This document shows positions 31,060 through 43,200 of a stretch of DNA of 64,000 nucleotides, one piece after another. The DNA lies in the NCBI GenBank assembly GCA_029204225.1, contig CM055097.1:39981106-40045105 (forward strand), in the 5' to 3' direction. Positions within the stretch are counted from its first letter, which is position 1. Every line of letters begins with the position of its first letter. This stretch comes from Diphasiastrum complanatum. Its lineage: Eukaryota > Streptophyta > Lycopodiopsida > Lycopodiales > Lycopodiaceae. The translations under genes were made by a program, and so were the position numbers. Under the pieces are notes generated by a model. The model was not told the origin of the DNA, did no database searches, and saw only the letters and a list, made by a program, of their open reading frames with translations.

Positions 31060-31985
31060 TCACCTTTGCATTATGCTATAAGCTTTTAAATTTGCCACGT
31101 TTGTCCATTCATAATATTTTTAACTTGCAAGTACCTAAGGTGTCTGAAATCCAAGTGATCTCGACCAAGGCTCGTTTCACATTATCGACATGTCTCAGTG
31201 CTTGACCCTTTCACTTGCCACCCATTTTTTGAACTTTGGCAAATGAGTTGACAATCAGTCCCCTCTTAAACTTGGCTAGGAAGTGATAAATGGAGTGCCA
31301 CAATTTGATTGGGTCTTTTGAATCCTTGCCATAGCATTGATGAACTTTTTTTAAATTGCTCTGGTCGATTCAACATGCTAGGCAATGTCCCAGATCCAAA
31401 ATATGGGCTTCAGTTGTCTTTATGTGGCAAGATTCTCATGTCACCTTCATATGCCACATGGTGGCAACTCAATGTAAGTCTAAAAGGGAGAGACCCATTT
31501 TTCCTACTTGGACCAATGGGAGAACTCCATTTTTAATTTGGGACTTCCCAGCCAGTGTAATTTCATATGGAAGAAGCCAAGCCAAAAATATGCACTTACA
31601 AGTTACCTCCCAATTTGAAAGCCCAAGTGCTTCCATGTCATTCCATGTGACATCCTCTTCTTCATTAGGAGCATTTAATGTCTGAATTCAAACTAGCTAA
31701 GGCATTTCTGGTTTTTATTGGTGGGGAGAAAAAGGGACTACTACTTACACCCCATACTCCAAAATGCCTCAAGTTCTTCATGTAGTATTTGAGTTACTCG
31801 AGGTTGGCACCTTTCAATGCCACCTAGGGCAACTCTCCGCTTTTGAAATGGGGGGAAGGCATCTTGGAATGGCTCCACCAATCAAGCTTAAGTATTTGAG
31901 TCTTTTGGATCTACTCCCAACTCTAGGAGAACCAAATGTAAGAACAACTTTCCAATGAGAAATTGATGAAAAAAGTGATCGATAT
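31060..31985. other. No recognised gene
   Basis: Short frames only. The right end may include sequence downstream of the minus-strand copia remnant that follows. Confidence 0.35.
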
Positions 31986-31989
31986 CCTT

Positions 31990-32465
31990 CAAGAACAAGC
32001 AACAAATTTTAGGTGGGTCTCATGTCTTGACGTAATGATATTCAATTTCAATGTGCGTTTTCCCAGCATGGAATTTGGGGTTGGCCGAAATGGCAATGGC
32101 ACTTTGAGTTGTCGTAAAAGATGATTGTCCGAGCATGTTGTTTCAAACAAATGTCTGATAGCAAATTTCTCAATCATATCTAAATCTCGATGGGGATTTA
32201 TGATTATTTACATCTCCCTCCTAGCTTGCATCTGGATATCCACTGTAAATGTGGAGTTTGTCGTTGTCGACTGCTCCATAACAGATGCGTTAGTTCGTTG
32301 TAGATTCAATGTAACTCATGACTCATATGAGAGCCTTCCAATGTGTATCACCCAAATTTGCCATGATTTGGCTTAAGGAACCTGGATCCATTGGTGAGTG
32401 ATCTATATGATAATTTATTAGGTTATAACCGATGAACATATAATGAATCTTCCTCTTTTGAGTGA
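31990..32465 (-). pseudogene. Ty1/copia RNase H remnant
   Basis: Read on the minus strand through stops: a YNLINYHIDHSPMD segment, SLSQIMAN, HWKALI, ICYGAVDNDKLH, DVNNHKSPS, then QSAIAISANPKFHAGKTHIE. It matches the copia element at 2,740-3,410 segment by segment, so the two belong to one family. Confidence 0.85.
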
Positions 32466-34742
32466 TGTTAAGCAACAATAAAATGAGAAAAATTAAGGCT
32501 TCAATTACTAATAGCATTATGAATGAAGTCAGGAAAATACTAGACACCAGAAATCCCAATCCAGACTAACAATGGTTATCTGATAGATGCTATTACGAAA
32601 CCCGTCATTCAGGCGACTACGCATCTGTTGAATAACTTTCTGGTTATTTCAACATTTTGCAAGGACAGAATCCAGTCCAAGCTGCTGAGTCAGATAGTGG
32701 AATCCTTTATGGAATTCCCTGGCCTCTCAGTTGTGCCATACGACTAGCATAGCTTTCCCATTCGTGAACTAACCATCTCCATTAAACCCAACAACTGTGA
32801 GCGCATCGCAGCAGGCCCCCTGTTGTGTAATTTTGCCTGCGCACTTCTCGAGGCGAAAGTGCACGGTTTCCACTGCTCATCCCTTTTGTCTTCCATCATC
32901 CCGCACACTAACCTCTACCCGCACTGGCCGTGTGTCAGTAACTGCAGGTTGGGAGGAGGTGGATGCTTGAGACTAGTGCGTTTGGGCTTGTGGTTAAACA
33001 TTCCTGAAAATGGTGGGCCAAGATAGGGATGCTATTCGAAATTTGATGGATAGTCAAATTTTCAACTATGTATCAAACCATGGTGAGGGGAGACCAGTTC
33101 TGGAGGGATGCACAGACATTGTCAGGACTGCTTCGATAAAAAATCATGTAGTGGCATAAAAAGAGTAGCACACCATGTGCTACCATGTTGTTGGACCATG
33201 GGTAGAAGAAACTCACAAAAAATCTACTCGCAAAATGTCAAAAGCCCTTTGAATGGTCTCAAAGGATTTGTTTCTTTGATATACTACCTAGAGAATTAGT
33301 TTTGAATTGTGAATATATTAATTTATCAGTTAGTTTGTTTATGGCATAAAAAAATGATGAGTGGCATGTGAATGATGAATTACACATAAGTCTCTACCAT
33401 TGATTGAAGTTTCCTCATGTATGGGGTTGACCGTGAAGGATTAGCTTAAGGTTGAAGTGAAAACTCTCTGAGATCACTAACGATTGTAATATGATAAATT
33501 AACTTTTTGCCTAGCTGAATTTTGTTGCTGATGAGCTAGTCATAGTGTTGGTTGTTACATAATGACAAGTACAGGAAAAATTTAAAAATTCAAATGGCAG
33601 TTTTACTTTGAAATGAGTCTTCCCTACTAGAGACCACTTTTTTGACGCTTGGGATGCATTGACGCCATGTTTTATCAATGTCAAAAAACATTCTTGATCT
33701 TTGCTTTTTGCTTGAAGCATGTGTACATTTCAAGCTCCATTATTTTTGTACATGTATGCATCATACTTCGTTGCTACTACTTGGATGGCCACTTTACATA
33801 GCCTGGATTGTCTACATATGTGTTGTTGTGAGGCATCATGGTGCCTATACTTTGACAAATTCTTTCATCTCTCATAGATTGTTTCACATTAAAGGGTCGT
33901 CTTTTGTGATGGTTCTTTCTCTGCAAGTGGTTTGGATGCTTTCGCCATGGCATTTAGAGCATATGGTACAAGTATGATTGCCTTTAGCTATATCTTATGA
34001 GTCCTTTGTAGTAGCTATATTCATACATTCATGATCTTTTTGAATAGCGCAACATACTCATTAGGCTATCAGTATTTTGCTTTTTGTGGTCCTATTTCTT
34101 TGACATGACAAGGTGGATGTCTTGTTGGTTTTTTATTAATATTGTATTTTCCAAATGGTAGGCCTGGTCTATCATGATGGTTTGGAGCATTGTTATTTTT
34201 TAACAATCATGTTGTAATCCTAAAACTGGAGTCTAAAAAGTACATAGAGATTAACATATTCTCATTGACACAAGGGATTCTTTAGCGTTTGAGATTTCTT
34301 TAAAAGAGATAATTTTACTTTGAATAGGTTGAACCAAACATCATATAATTATCATCAAACATGTTTGAGAAGCAAGCATTTATGTATGTTGGATAAGTAG
34401 AAATGAAGTGAAGTTGAACTCTACAATATGTGAATAGCAAACAAAAAAGATTGTTTTCATGTATATATGGCAATGTCACTATAAGCTTAAAACAAATTAA
34501 AAATATACACCACAATTTAAGACACTGTGCATGAGAGAAATGAAGAGCTGTCCAATTAAATATGGAAATGGTCTCCGTACCATATAGTCCTAGACTACAA
34601 CTCTCTCTCTTCTTAGTGGTTGTTTTTGTGTTTTATGCAATAAGTTTGTTTCAACGACATTGATCCGTCTAGCTTCTATCATACTTGTATGTACTACTTT
34701 TGTCTTATATGCCTTTTGGCATGGAAAAGACATTACTAAAAC
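32466..34742. other. No recognised gene
   Basis: AT-rich with short frames only; no LTR pair or domain seen. Confidence 0.4.
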
Positions 34743-34761
34743 TTCTTCTTCTTCTTCTTCT

Positions 34762-34822
<61 letters not shown>
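34743..34822. repeat. (TTC)n(TC)n microsatellite
   Basis: About eight TTC triplets pass into about 55 bases of TC. Confidence 0.95.
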
Positions 34823-34825
<3 letters not shown>

Positions 34826-35612
34826 ATTAGCTTTTTGTCTGGTTTCAACAAAATGAATTAGAGAGATTCAAAATGAGAGATGTTTTAAAATGAATTAGAG
34901 ATGTAGTATGATTTCTTATAAACATATATGTGTCTTATAAAAACAATTACCACACCTCTCATATGATGTTTTTGAAATGAATTAGAGAGATTTACCCTAG
35001 ACCTCGTCTATTGATTATACAAGGACAACATATTACATTCGACTAGGTAGTGATTTTGTTATGCTTCATAACTTCATAAGCAATAGAACTTTGTAATTTG
35101 CAATGAGTTGAGCTTGAAACCATACTATTTTACAACATACACCTACCTTTGATAAGGGTTTTTGTCCAAAACGGGCATCAGCTCGATGTCTACAGCAAAT
35201 GGCCCCTATGCTTTTACGAAAAATGCGAAGGGGACTAAATTTCGAACTCTCTTAAACTTGTTTGGTCCTAAAAGTGCGAGAAAGTTTGCAATTCACACTC
35301 CCTGTTGAACTTGAATTTTGCAAAAAGTGCGAAAAATACGACAAGGTTTGAAGTTTGCACTCCTTCTTACACTCGACTTCTGCAAAAAGTGCAAAAACTA
35401 TGAGAAGGTCATATATATGGGTGCATTTCTACTGTGGACCAACGATCCATCGCTAGCTTCTACCTTTGTTCATATCAACTGCTCTTTTTGGTTCTATATT
35501 CAATTCAAAGACATCAACAATAATATGCTTTGAAAATTCTGAAATGCATATCAAAAACCACTTTTGAAGAGTATCAATCAAATTGGAAGTAGATTGCCGG
35601 CCAAGGACCTCT
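34823..35612. other. No recognised gene
   Basis: Around 35220-35410 the word AAAAAGTGC(A/G)A recurs in a loose repeat of about 60-110 bases. Nothing else seen. Confidence 0.35.
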
Positions 35613-35731
35613 TACATACCTGAAAAATGCTTCTTGGTTTCCGAGGGAAGGCTCAAACCTGGGACCAAAGAAACTTTGGATGCCAAGGTAACCAGTTGAG
35701 CCAACCCCGTTGCGTACATACCTGAAAAATG
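35613..35731 (-). mobile_element. 85 bp tRNA-derived insertion (SINE head or tRNA retrocopy) with 17 bp target-site duplications
   Basis: TACATACCTGAAAAATG occurs at 35613-35629 and again at 35715-35731. The 85 bases between them read, on the minus strand, TTGGCTCAACTGGTTA (polymerase III A box) and, about 32 bases later, AGGTTTGAGCC (B box). The spacing is that of a tRNA. The insert ends soon after the B box without a long tail, so it is either a very short SINE or a retroposed tRNA. Long flanking duplications point to LINE-type retroposition. Confidence 0.75.
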
Positions 35732-36032
35732 ATAGAACTAAGCTCCAAATGCCGAATTACTTATGGACCAACGCTCCACTGTAGGTTATGAATGAGTTTG
35801 TTGGCTCAAAATCGCATTCGAAAGAGAGGAAGAGAGGAAGAAAAAGGCATAAAAGAGACGAGTCCATCGTTGCTCCATAGTTTTTTCAAGCCATAACAGG
35901 GCACTCTATGGACTATGATGCCCATCGTTTGATTCAAAGCTTTGCAGAAGGGCAAATCCTCACCATCCATCACAAACTTGTAGGGCAAGTTATTACATAT
36001 CCCAATAATCCCCCCTTTTAAAAAAAAAACCT

Positions 36033-36140
36033 TCATTGTTGATGCAATGATTTATATGTAACCGATAAGGTCAAGAGAGTAAAAAAAACCTTTTTAAACA
36101 TCATTGTTGATGCAATGATTTATATGTAACCGATAAGGTC
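36033..36140. repeat. Tandem duplication, 68 bp period
   Basis: A 40-base stretch starting CATTGTTGATGCAATG and ending GATAAGGTC occurs at 36033-36072 and 36101-36140 without a visible difference. Each copy is preceded by an A-run and CCTT. Confidence 0.9.
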
Positions 36141-36244
36141 GGTACTCTCTCGGTCGGAATTTCCAAGCAAACTTAATATAAGTTAACCTTTTAACCATGT
36201 TCAACGGTAGCATTGGGAATAGCTTCATGCAATATCATTAATGG

Positions 36245-36245
<1 letters not shown>

Positions 36246-36280
<35 letters not shown>
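36246..36280. repeat. (GA)n microsatellite
   Basis: About 17 GA units. Confidence 0.95.
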
Positions 36281-36285
<5 letters not shown>

Positions 36286-37015
36286 TGGAAAGTGACAAGA
36301 AAATGCAATCTCTAAATACACACACGCACGCCCCCCAAAATATATTCTCTCACTTAGGTATTTCGTACCGAGCTAGTAAAATACAACTAAATAATAATAT
36401 ATTCCAGATGAAAATATAATGCCAAAAACAAGGGGTGAGGCATGCAAGATGGTGACTGCAATTGGAATGGACTATGAGTCTTACATGTCCCGATTGGCAT
36501 GGACTGCAGGTCTTATCATGCATGTCCCAATGATTGCTTATATATTAAGGCGAATTTGGTCACTTCAGAAATGCCCATGTAAACCGTATACAAGAGGCTG
36601 TAGGATTACCCAACAGAGTTAACTGTTATAATATGTACAGACAAACAAAAGAAGCTGACAATAGAAAATATTTTGACCTATGAACTGAAGATTTTGATCC
36701 GACCAGATCACCAAAAGTCAAATGAGGATAAAGAACGTTCATCTTCAACGCAATGGAAGGACCTGAATCCACCAATTCATACCAGACTTATTGTAATAAT
36801 CAAAATTTTCTCAATGATACAGTTCTATTTGAAATGAGGAGCTGACAGGATGAGATATATGATATCTGATGACAAAAATTTCCTCAAAGACTAATCCTGC
36901 TATTAGTTATTCTAATAGCAGCTTTTGTTGTTTTTTATACACATTCCACATTTCTTGATTCAACAAGACCAGCTAGGAATCATTGGCTAGGTATATGCTG
37001 ATATTCTTAAAGTCT
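36281..37015. other. Downstream flank and probable 3' UTR side of MSP1
   Basis: Lies immediately beyond the MSP1 stop codon on the minus strand. No gene is recognised. Confidence 0.4.
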
Positions 37016-37231
37016 CTATGAGTCCGAAGAATTTCTCCTGTTGGCACTGCTAAATGCAGCAAAGAGCTTTAACAGGTCTGCCATAGAAAGTTCCTGTTCA
37101 GGTATTGACCCTGGCCTTGATTGACCATCCAAAGGCCTTCGTGTATTTTGATACTCAAAAGCAGCAATCTTCGAAGTTTTCAATTGCTTCAGAACGGTTT
37201 CAAAGTCTGATTGCCTCAAAGGCCTCGGTAA
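37016..37231 (-). CDS. MSP1: MSP1/ATAD1 exon 5: C-terminus
   Basis: Seventy-one codons and a TAG stop. It opens with [12 protein letters not shown], the usual start of the C-terminal helix, and ends in a serine-rich tail. The acceptor is CTTGCAG. Confidence 0.93.
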   Translation of the reverse strand, partial: LPRPLRQSDFETVLKQLKTSKIAAFEYQNTRRPLDGQSRPGSIPEQELSMADLLKLFAAFSSANRRNSSDS

Positions 37232-40200
37232 CTGCAAGCAACAAGAGAAACGTCAGCTCAAATGTTAACAACACATCAAAAAAAGACTTTAGTGAATAAG
37301 GAAATTGATATCAAACATAGCACATTATGAGATAATTCACACTTTCTGAATTGATCCACCACAAACACATTATGCTTCTACCTAAGTCACCAAAAGTTAC
37401 ACAAGATATTCGTTAGGACAAATGCAAATAACCTTGAAAGGCAGAGCCATTTGGTTTAAGAACACCTTATATCAGAAGCATATACAATCTTAGAACATGC
37501 AAAGTCACTGGAAATGATTTTAGTCCACCAAACCTGTACAGATGCAATTTCCCCAGATCTTTCATGCTCTAACAGATCCCTTATGGGTAGATAAGCTGCT
37601 TGCTTACACAGCTCCGTGAGGTCAGAGCCACTATACCCATCACATAAACTTGCCAAGTAGTCCACATCCAGGTTGTCCTCTACGTTCTCCTCTTTCAAAA
37701 TGACCCGCAAAATACTTGCTCGTTGCAAGGCATCTGGCATCCCAACCTCAAATGCGCGTGGAAGCCGCCTCAAGATTGCTTCATCAAGATCCCAAGGTCT
37801 GTTAGTCGCCGCTAAAACCATCACTCTAGCATTTTCTGCAGATCGGTGATAAGAACAGTAATTTCAGTGTGCATGCATCGGACATGTGATCCAGCCTTAA
37901 TTTTAAGCATCTCAAACAAAAATCAGATGACATACATAATGGATTTCAACATATTTGGAACCAAAGGCGTCTCGCACTTCACATGTAGTCTCTCTATAGT
38001 AGGCCAGATGATCATCACACTTAAACAGAAAGGGCTGCTTTTTCCTATGCCTGGTACATATGTACAGAACAAAAATTACAGAAAACTGAAGGCTTCTCCC
38101 ACTTGGTGAATGGCCTCTATGTCTTGAGAGAGAGAGAGAGAGAGAGAGAGAGGTGTCAACTTTATTTTTTAAACATTGTGCTCCATATACAGGCGTGAAG
38201 TCAATATAATTGTGTTCATGTGGCAATTAAGGCCAAAAATCAGTCAATTGAATGTCTATTGATACTGAGATACTGCTTCCCAGCCAAGATATCTTGATAT
38301 ACAAGGTTTTAAGTCCCTGAATTTCTAAATTCATTGCTTGCTCATTGCTCTAGCTGTCTACTTTGCGTGCAAGATGTTAGATTCCCTATGAGTTGAAGAA
38401 AAAAAAAAACTAGTAGAGGGGTTTTTGAAATTATCCTATTGATAGCAGATTCTAGTTTTAAGTGAAAGGAAACTAAAAATACTTCAGTCTTTGAAGTGGC
38501 CTTCCACCCAATACTATTTTCGTGCATTCTGCAGATGCCTTTGATAAAACAAAGCCTTTAAATGTCATTTAAACCTGCACTATTCATTTCTGAAAGAAAA
38601 CTCCTTCCACTTTCCAAAACTCCAGTTGATGCTTTTTCGACCTTAATGATTGAACACAATCCCAATAGGAAGAAACCAGAATACTAATTGCACACAATTT
38701 TGCTATTCCTAAACATTCGAGGTCAATAAAGCATTATGCCTACAGCTATCTAATGTCTTGGACTACAAAAATTTAAGGGCACTGTGAAAAGGTGAAATTA
38801 TGCAAAGACAACAGGAATGTAGTTGCTTACGGTCGGTTGTAAAACCATCCCAAAGAGCCATAAACTCCGTTTTCATATTTGTTACAGCTTCATGCTCTGT
38901 GACTCTACGCTGCCCAAGAAAGCTGTCAACCTCATCAATGAATATAATGGCTGGCTGAAGCTTGTATGCTAAGGTAAAAAGTGCAGTTACTGCAAATTTA
39001 ACCAAAGGACTGTTTGTTAAATGTCAAGCAAAGATACAATTTAAAAGAGTAACTACTCATAGCTTCAATTACTCAAAATTAACCACTTGAAGACTCATAT
39101 ACTATAATTTTATTGAGAACAAGACTCGTGAGTATGTATAGTTTCACGACAACCAAGCTTCCCACATGTCAATGAGAGCTTGGTGATCTCAACCCATCAC
39201 ACCCTTCAAAGGTTGTGCCATCCATGATTGATCTAATTGATTGTTAACATCGCTAGACTTGCAGGTTAGAAGTTTCTTTTACAGAAACAAAATTATTCTC
39301 TAAAATATATGCTCATTACAACATTCTTTTATGACAAGCTACAAGAGAGACAAATGTTGTTAAAACTTAATGGAAGCAGGTGTGTATGTCACTGGCCATG
39401 TCAAGTCTAGGTGAATCATGATTACACAATCATTTGTTGATGTTGGCAAAAGGACTTGGATAGGAGAATTTGTTTACACTTATATCTGGAGTTAACTGTC
39501 AAGATGAAGCTTAACTACATAACGCAAACTGCAAAACATCCCAGTATTGCAACTAGAAATAGATTTCTCTGGAAGTCTACTATTATCATAACTCTATAAA
39601 TGACATCATAAAGATAATATGATGTTCAGGTCTTAGCTTCCTATTTCAAGCTGAAGAGTGGCCTTCACCTACCCCAGGAATGGATGACTTGTCTCATCAC
39701 TCCAGCCAGCAGCCAGAAGTTAGATCAACTTAGCAGCAAATCATTCAACAATCAAAGTTGCACTGCGTGATTATGTACTAGTTTTGCCCAATCGTGTATG
39801 TTAATAAAGAGGAACAGCCAAAACGAGTACAAAAGGTAATCCCTTTCACATGGGGCCTGCTTTAAGATGAACAATTAGCTACAAATAAAAGTAATTAAAT
39901 ATGCAACCAGAAACACTTTACAATCATAGCGATTATTATTGCTCATCTTAGGTTAGTTTGCTGAAAAAATTCCTCAAATCATTTTCGCAAAAAGGTCAAA
40001 AAATCATGCCCACAGAACTATGCTAGCATGGCAGAGCTAATTTTCTTGAAAAAGGGCCACAAGGAAATGTGCGGTAACAGGTCCTAATTGGTAGTTTGTA
40101 CAGCACTATCTGAAATTTACACTGCTGTTAAGTCAAAATAATTTGTGCAATGTGTACTATCAACTTGAGCACCTAGTGAAGGCCACAGAAACTTTCCTTC

Positions 40201-43200
40201 ACTAGCCAGATGAATGGATCTTCAATATAGCAATATTTGACAATAACTGTTCCGGTTGTCGTTACTAAGGTTCTTCATTTTGCAGGAAGTTGTTTAAATA
40301 TGCATTGCCATCAAGTCAAGGCTGGCACCTGAACAAAACATTCAATGGAGCCCGTCCATATAGTACCACACCATTAACACCATTATGCATAGCAAAGATT
40401 GACTACAACATTTCTGCTCGTGTCACCAATGCCCAAGAGTAGGTGCCAAGCTTCCATCGCTCACAAGCACAAAGATGTTTCAAATTAGGTTTTATACATT
40501 CCAATATTGTACAAAGACTGATGTGCCGGGCTTCCATCGCCTGGTGATGGAGAACAGACTAGAGCAAAGCCAATCAAATGAAATTCTTACTTCCTCATGG
40601 AAAGATAGGGCATACAGCAGATAATCACTACAACTTGCTCAAACAAAGCTAAACCTAGAGAGTAGCTGATAGGTTTCCAGCTTCAACTACATTCGCTTTT
40701 TGAACAGTGGGTCAAACTTTTTTACAGTTCACATTTCATATCCTTCTGCCAGGTATTATTTTCACATATCTTCTGCCGAGAGTCTCCTGTGGTTTACCAG
40801 TGCCTCCATGCATTCTTTCTTGATTATTTATAAGTGGATTCTTACTTAATATTTCACAAATGGTCTGCAGAAATTTTATCATCTTCGGGAATTTTACTTC
40901 TACTTTCTTTGTTGTGAGAGTTGAAAAACTTCAGCCAATCAACAAGTCCACAACGGTCCAGTCCAATTTTTCACACAATCCTCAAAACTCTATTGCCTCA
41001 TTCCTAGGGTTATCAACTCTGGCACTGCTAGTTTCAATTATTAAATCATTCCAGCAAATCTTCAGTGTGCATTGTGTCTAAACCGTTCACTGTAAGATGA
41101 GTGGCCCAACACCTCCACCATCTGTCCAACTGTTGCAAATGTTCACCACTCTGACCATTCCCAACTGCTCCTATTTGTGTAGAGCAGCAGTACTTAAATA
41201 GAACTAAAAAGGTGAGCATCTGACTGTTGAGGCTCACAAGACTAGCCACATATAATGACACATATTTACTGTTGGAATGTAAATGGAATTGCTTACATTA
41301 CCATAGGTTACTTTGACCCAACAGGTCGAGAGTTGTGTAACCATGGTTTATTTATCTCCATTAGGTCTACTAAACTTAAAGTTAGCTAAGTTAGTATGTT
41401 CTTAACTTAGTAGGGACTCGTGGGTCTGTAGGAAAGCAAGAGTCAAGTCACCAAGATCTAGTTATCAATCAATCTCCACAAGAAACAAGAAAGAAGAGGC
41501 TGGGCGCCCAACTCTAAGAGAGAGAGAGAGAAAACAGCAACAAGAGCAATGGAGAGCAATGCTTAGCCAAACTATAAAATGTGACACAATAGGCCAATAT
41601 GTACTCTACCTACTTACTGATTGTAGGGCACCCCCAAAAGTCAAGATAGGGCCCCTAAACAAAATTAGACCCCTAAGGACCCACGAGTCAGTACATGACC
41701 AAAATTGGGTCCAACTGAACTTAAGACAAACTTAAGATGGCCTAAATAACTAAATACCCATGGTTACACAAATCTCGATCTTTTGGGTCAAAGTAACCTA
41801 TGAATTAACTTCAGCATAGTCATTTATTTCTAACACCCTCTCTATGTGATAAAAGCAACACGTGGTATTAAATTTAAAGCTTTGCATACCACTTCAAATC
41901 TGACTCTAGGCAATGCCTTAGTGAAGAGGTCCGCAATATTATCCTCTGTAGGACAATACTCAAGTAAAATGTCGTCATCATGAAGTCTCTCCCGAACAAA
42001 GTGATAATGGATTCGATGTGCTTCGTCCTCGCATGAAAAACAGGATTCCGTGCAATAGCAATAGCACTTTGACTGTCACTCAAGATAGGAGTGGTTGAGG
42101 GCTCGCCAAACTTCATGTCAACAAGTAGTCTTCTCAGCCATAAACACTCTGTTGTGGCTGAAAATATCACTCTATATCTTGCCTCACTAGAAGAAGGAGC
42201 AACAATGGGCTGCTTTTTACTTGACAACGAAATTGCAGAATTTCCATAGAAAAAGCAATGTCCACTTGTAGAGCGTCTAGTGTCCGATTTAGCCTTCATA
42301 GGATAGATCCATGTAAAACGAGAAAAATCATCAATAAAAGTCACAAAATAGATGCACTTTCCAATGGATTCGGTCCTCATTGGACCACAAAGATCACTAT
42401 GAACCAAATCAAATTTATCAAGAACCCTTATAGTTCCATCAATTGGAAAAGGTTTCCTTTGAAACTTTCAGTATGCACCCCTCGCATACATGCCCTTCTG
42501 GCTGCTCAATAGTAGGAATGTCTTCTACCATATTAAATGTCTTCAGCTTCTTCAAACTTGCAAAGTTGAGATGCCCAAACCTTGTGTGCCACAATTCAAC
42601 CAGCTCCAATGATTGTGATGTAGAAGCAACAAGACATGTAGAGGAAATTCGTCGCTCATAGGTATCCAGCATGCATTGTTCCCGAAACAATAATCAAGAG
42701 TGATCTTTTAGGATCCTTGACAAGACACTTACCTTCTTTGAACTCAACAACTAGTCCTTGCTTCAACATAGTTGAAACCGAAAGAAGATTCTTCTTGATT
42801 CCCGAAACATAAAGCACATTCTTAATGTACTTTTCTTCACCATTAGGCAGAATGATGGCTACAATTCCAATTCCATGAATAGAATAAGATGCATCATCCG
42901 CACATTGTACCTTACTTCCATTTTGCACTTTCACTAATTTAGTGAATGCTTCTTTGCGAGAAGTCATATGACGAGTAGCACCACTACCAATCACCCATTC
43001 AATGGGCTGAAAATCAGCAACTTGCAAAACAGAACCTAAATTCCTCCTAGATGTAGAAGTACTAGTAGAAGCAATATTAGACACAAAAGCATAGTCTTGG
43101 TTAAAGAGATCCCCACTAGCGTCAAGCTCTTGCTCCAAAGTAGCAAGTGAAGCATCAGTATCAATTCCTTTACTCTCCTCTTTCGCAAGCTTCATCTTAC

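Noticed and set aside
36850-36880. CTGATGA word considered as the core of a hammerhead ribozyme (retrozyme idea)
   Set aside because: No matching GAAA core and stem arrangement was found nearby, here or near the other CTGATGA-like words I noticed.
42258-42661. Plus-strand frames opposite the nested copia integrase
   Set aside because: They are complements of recognisable minus-strand retroelement coding sequence.
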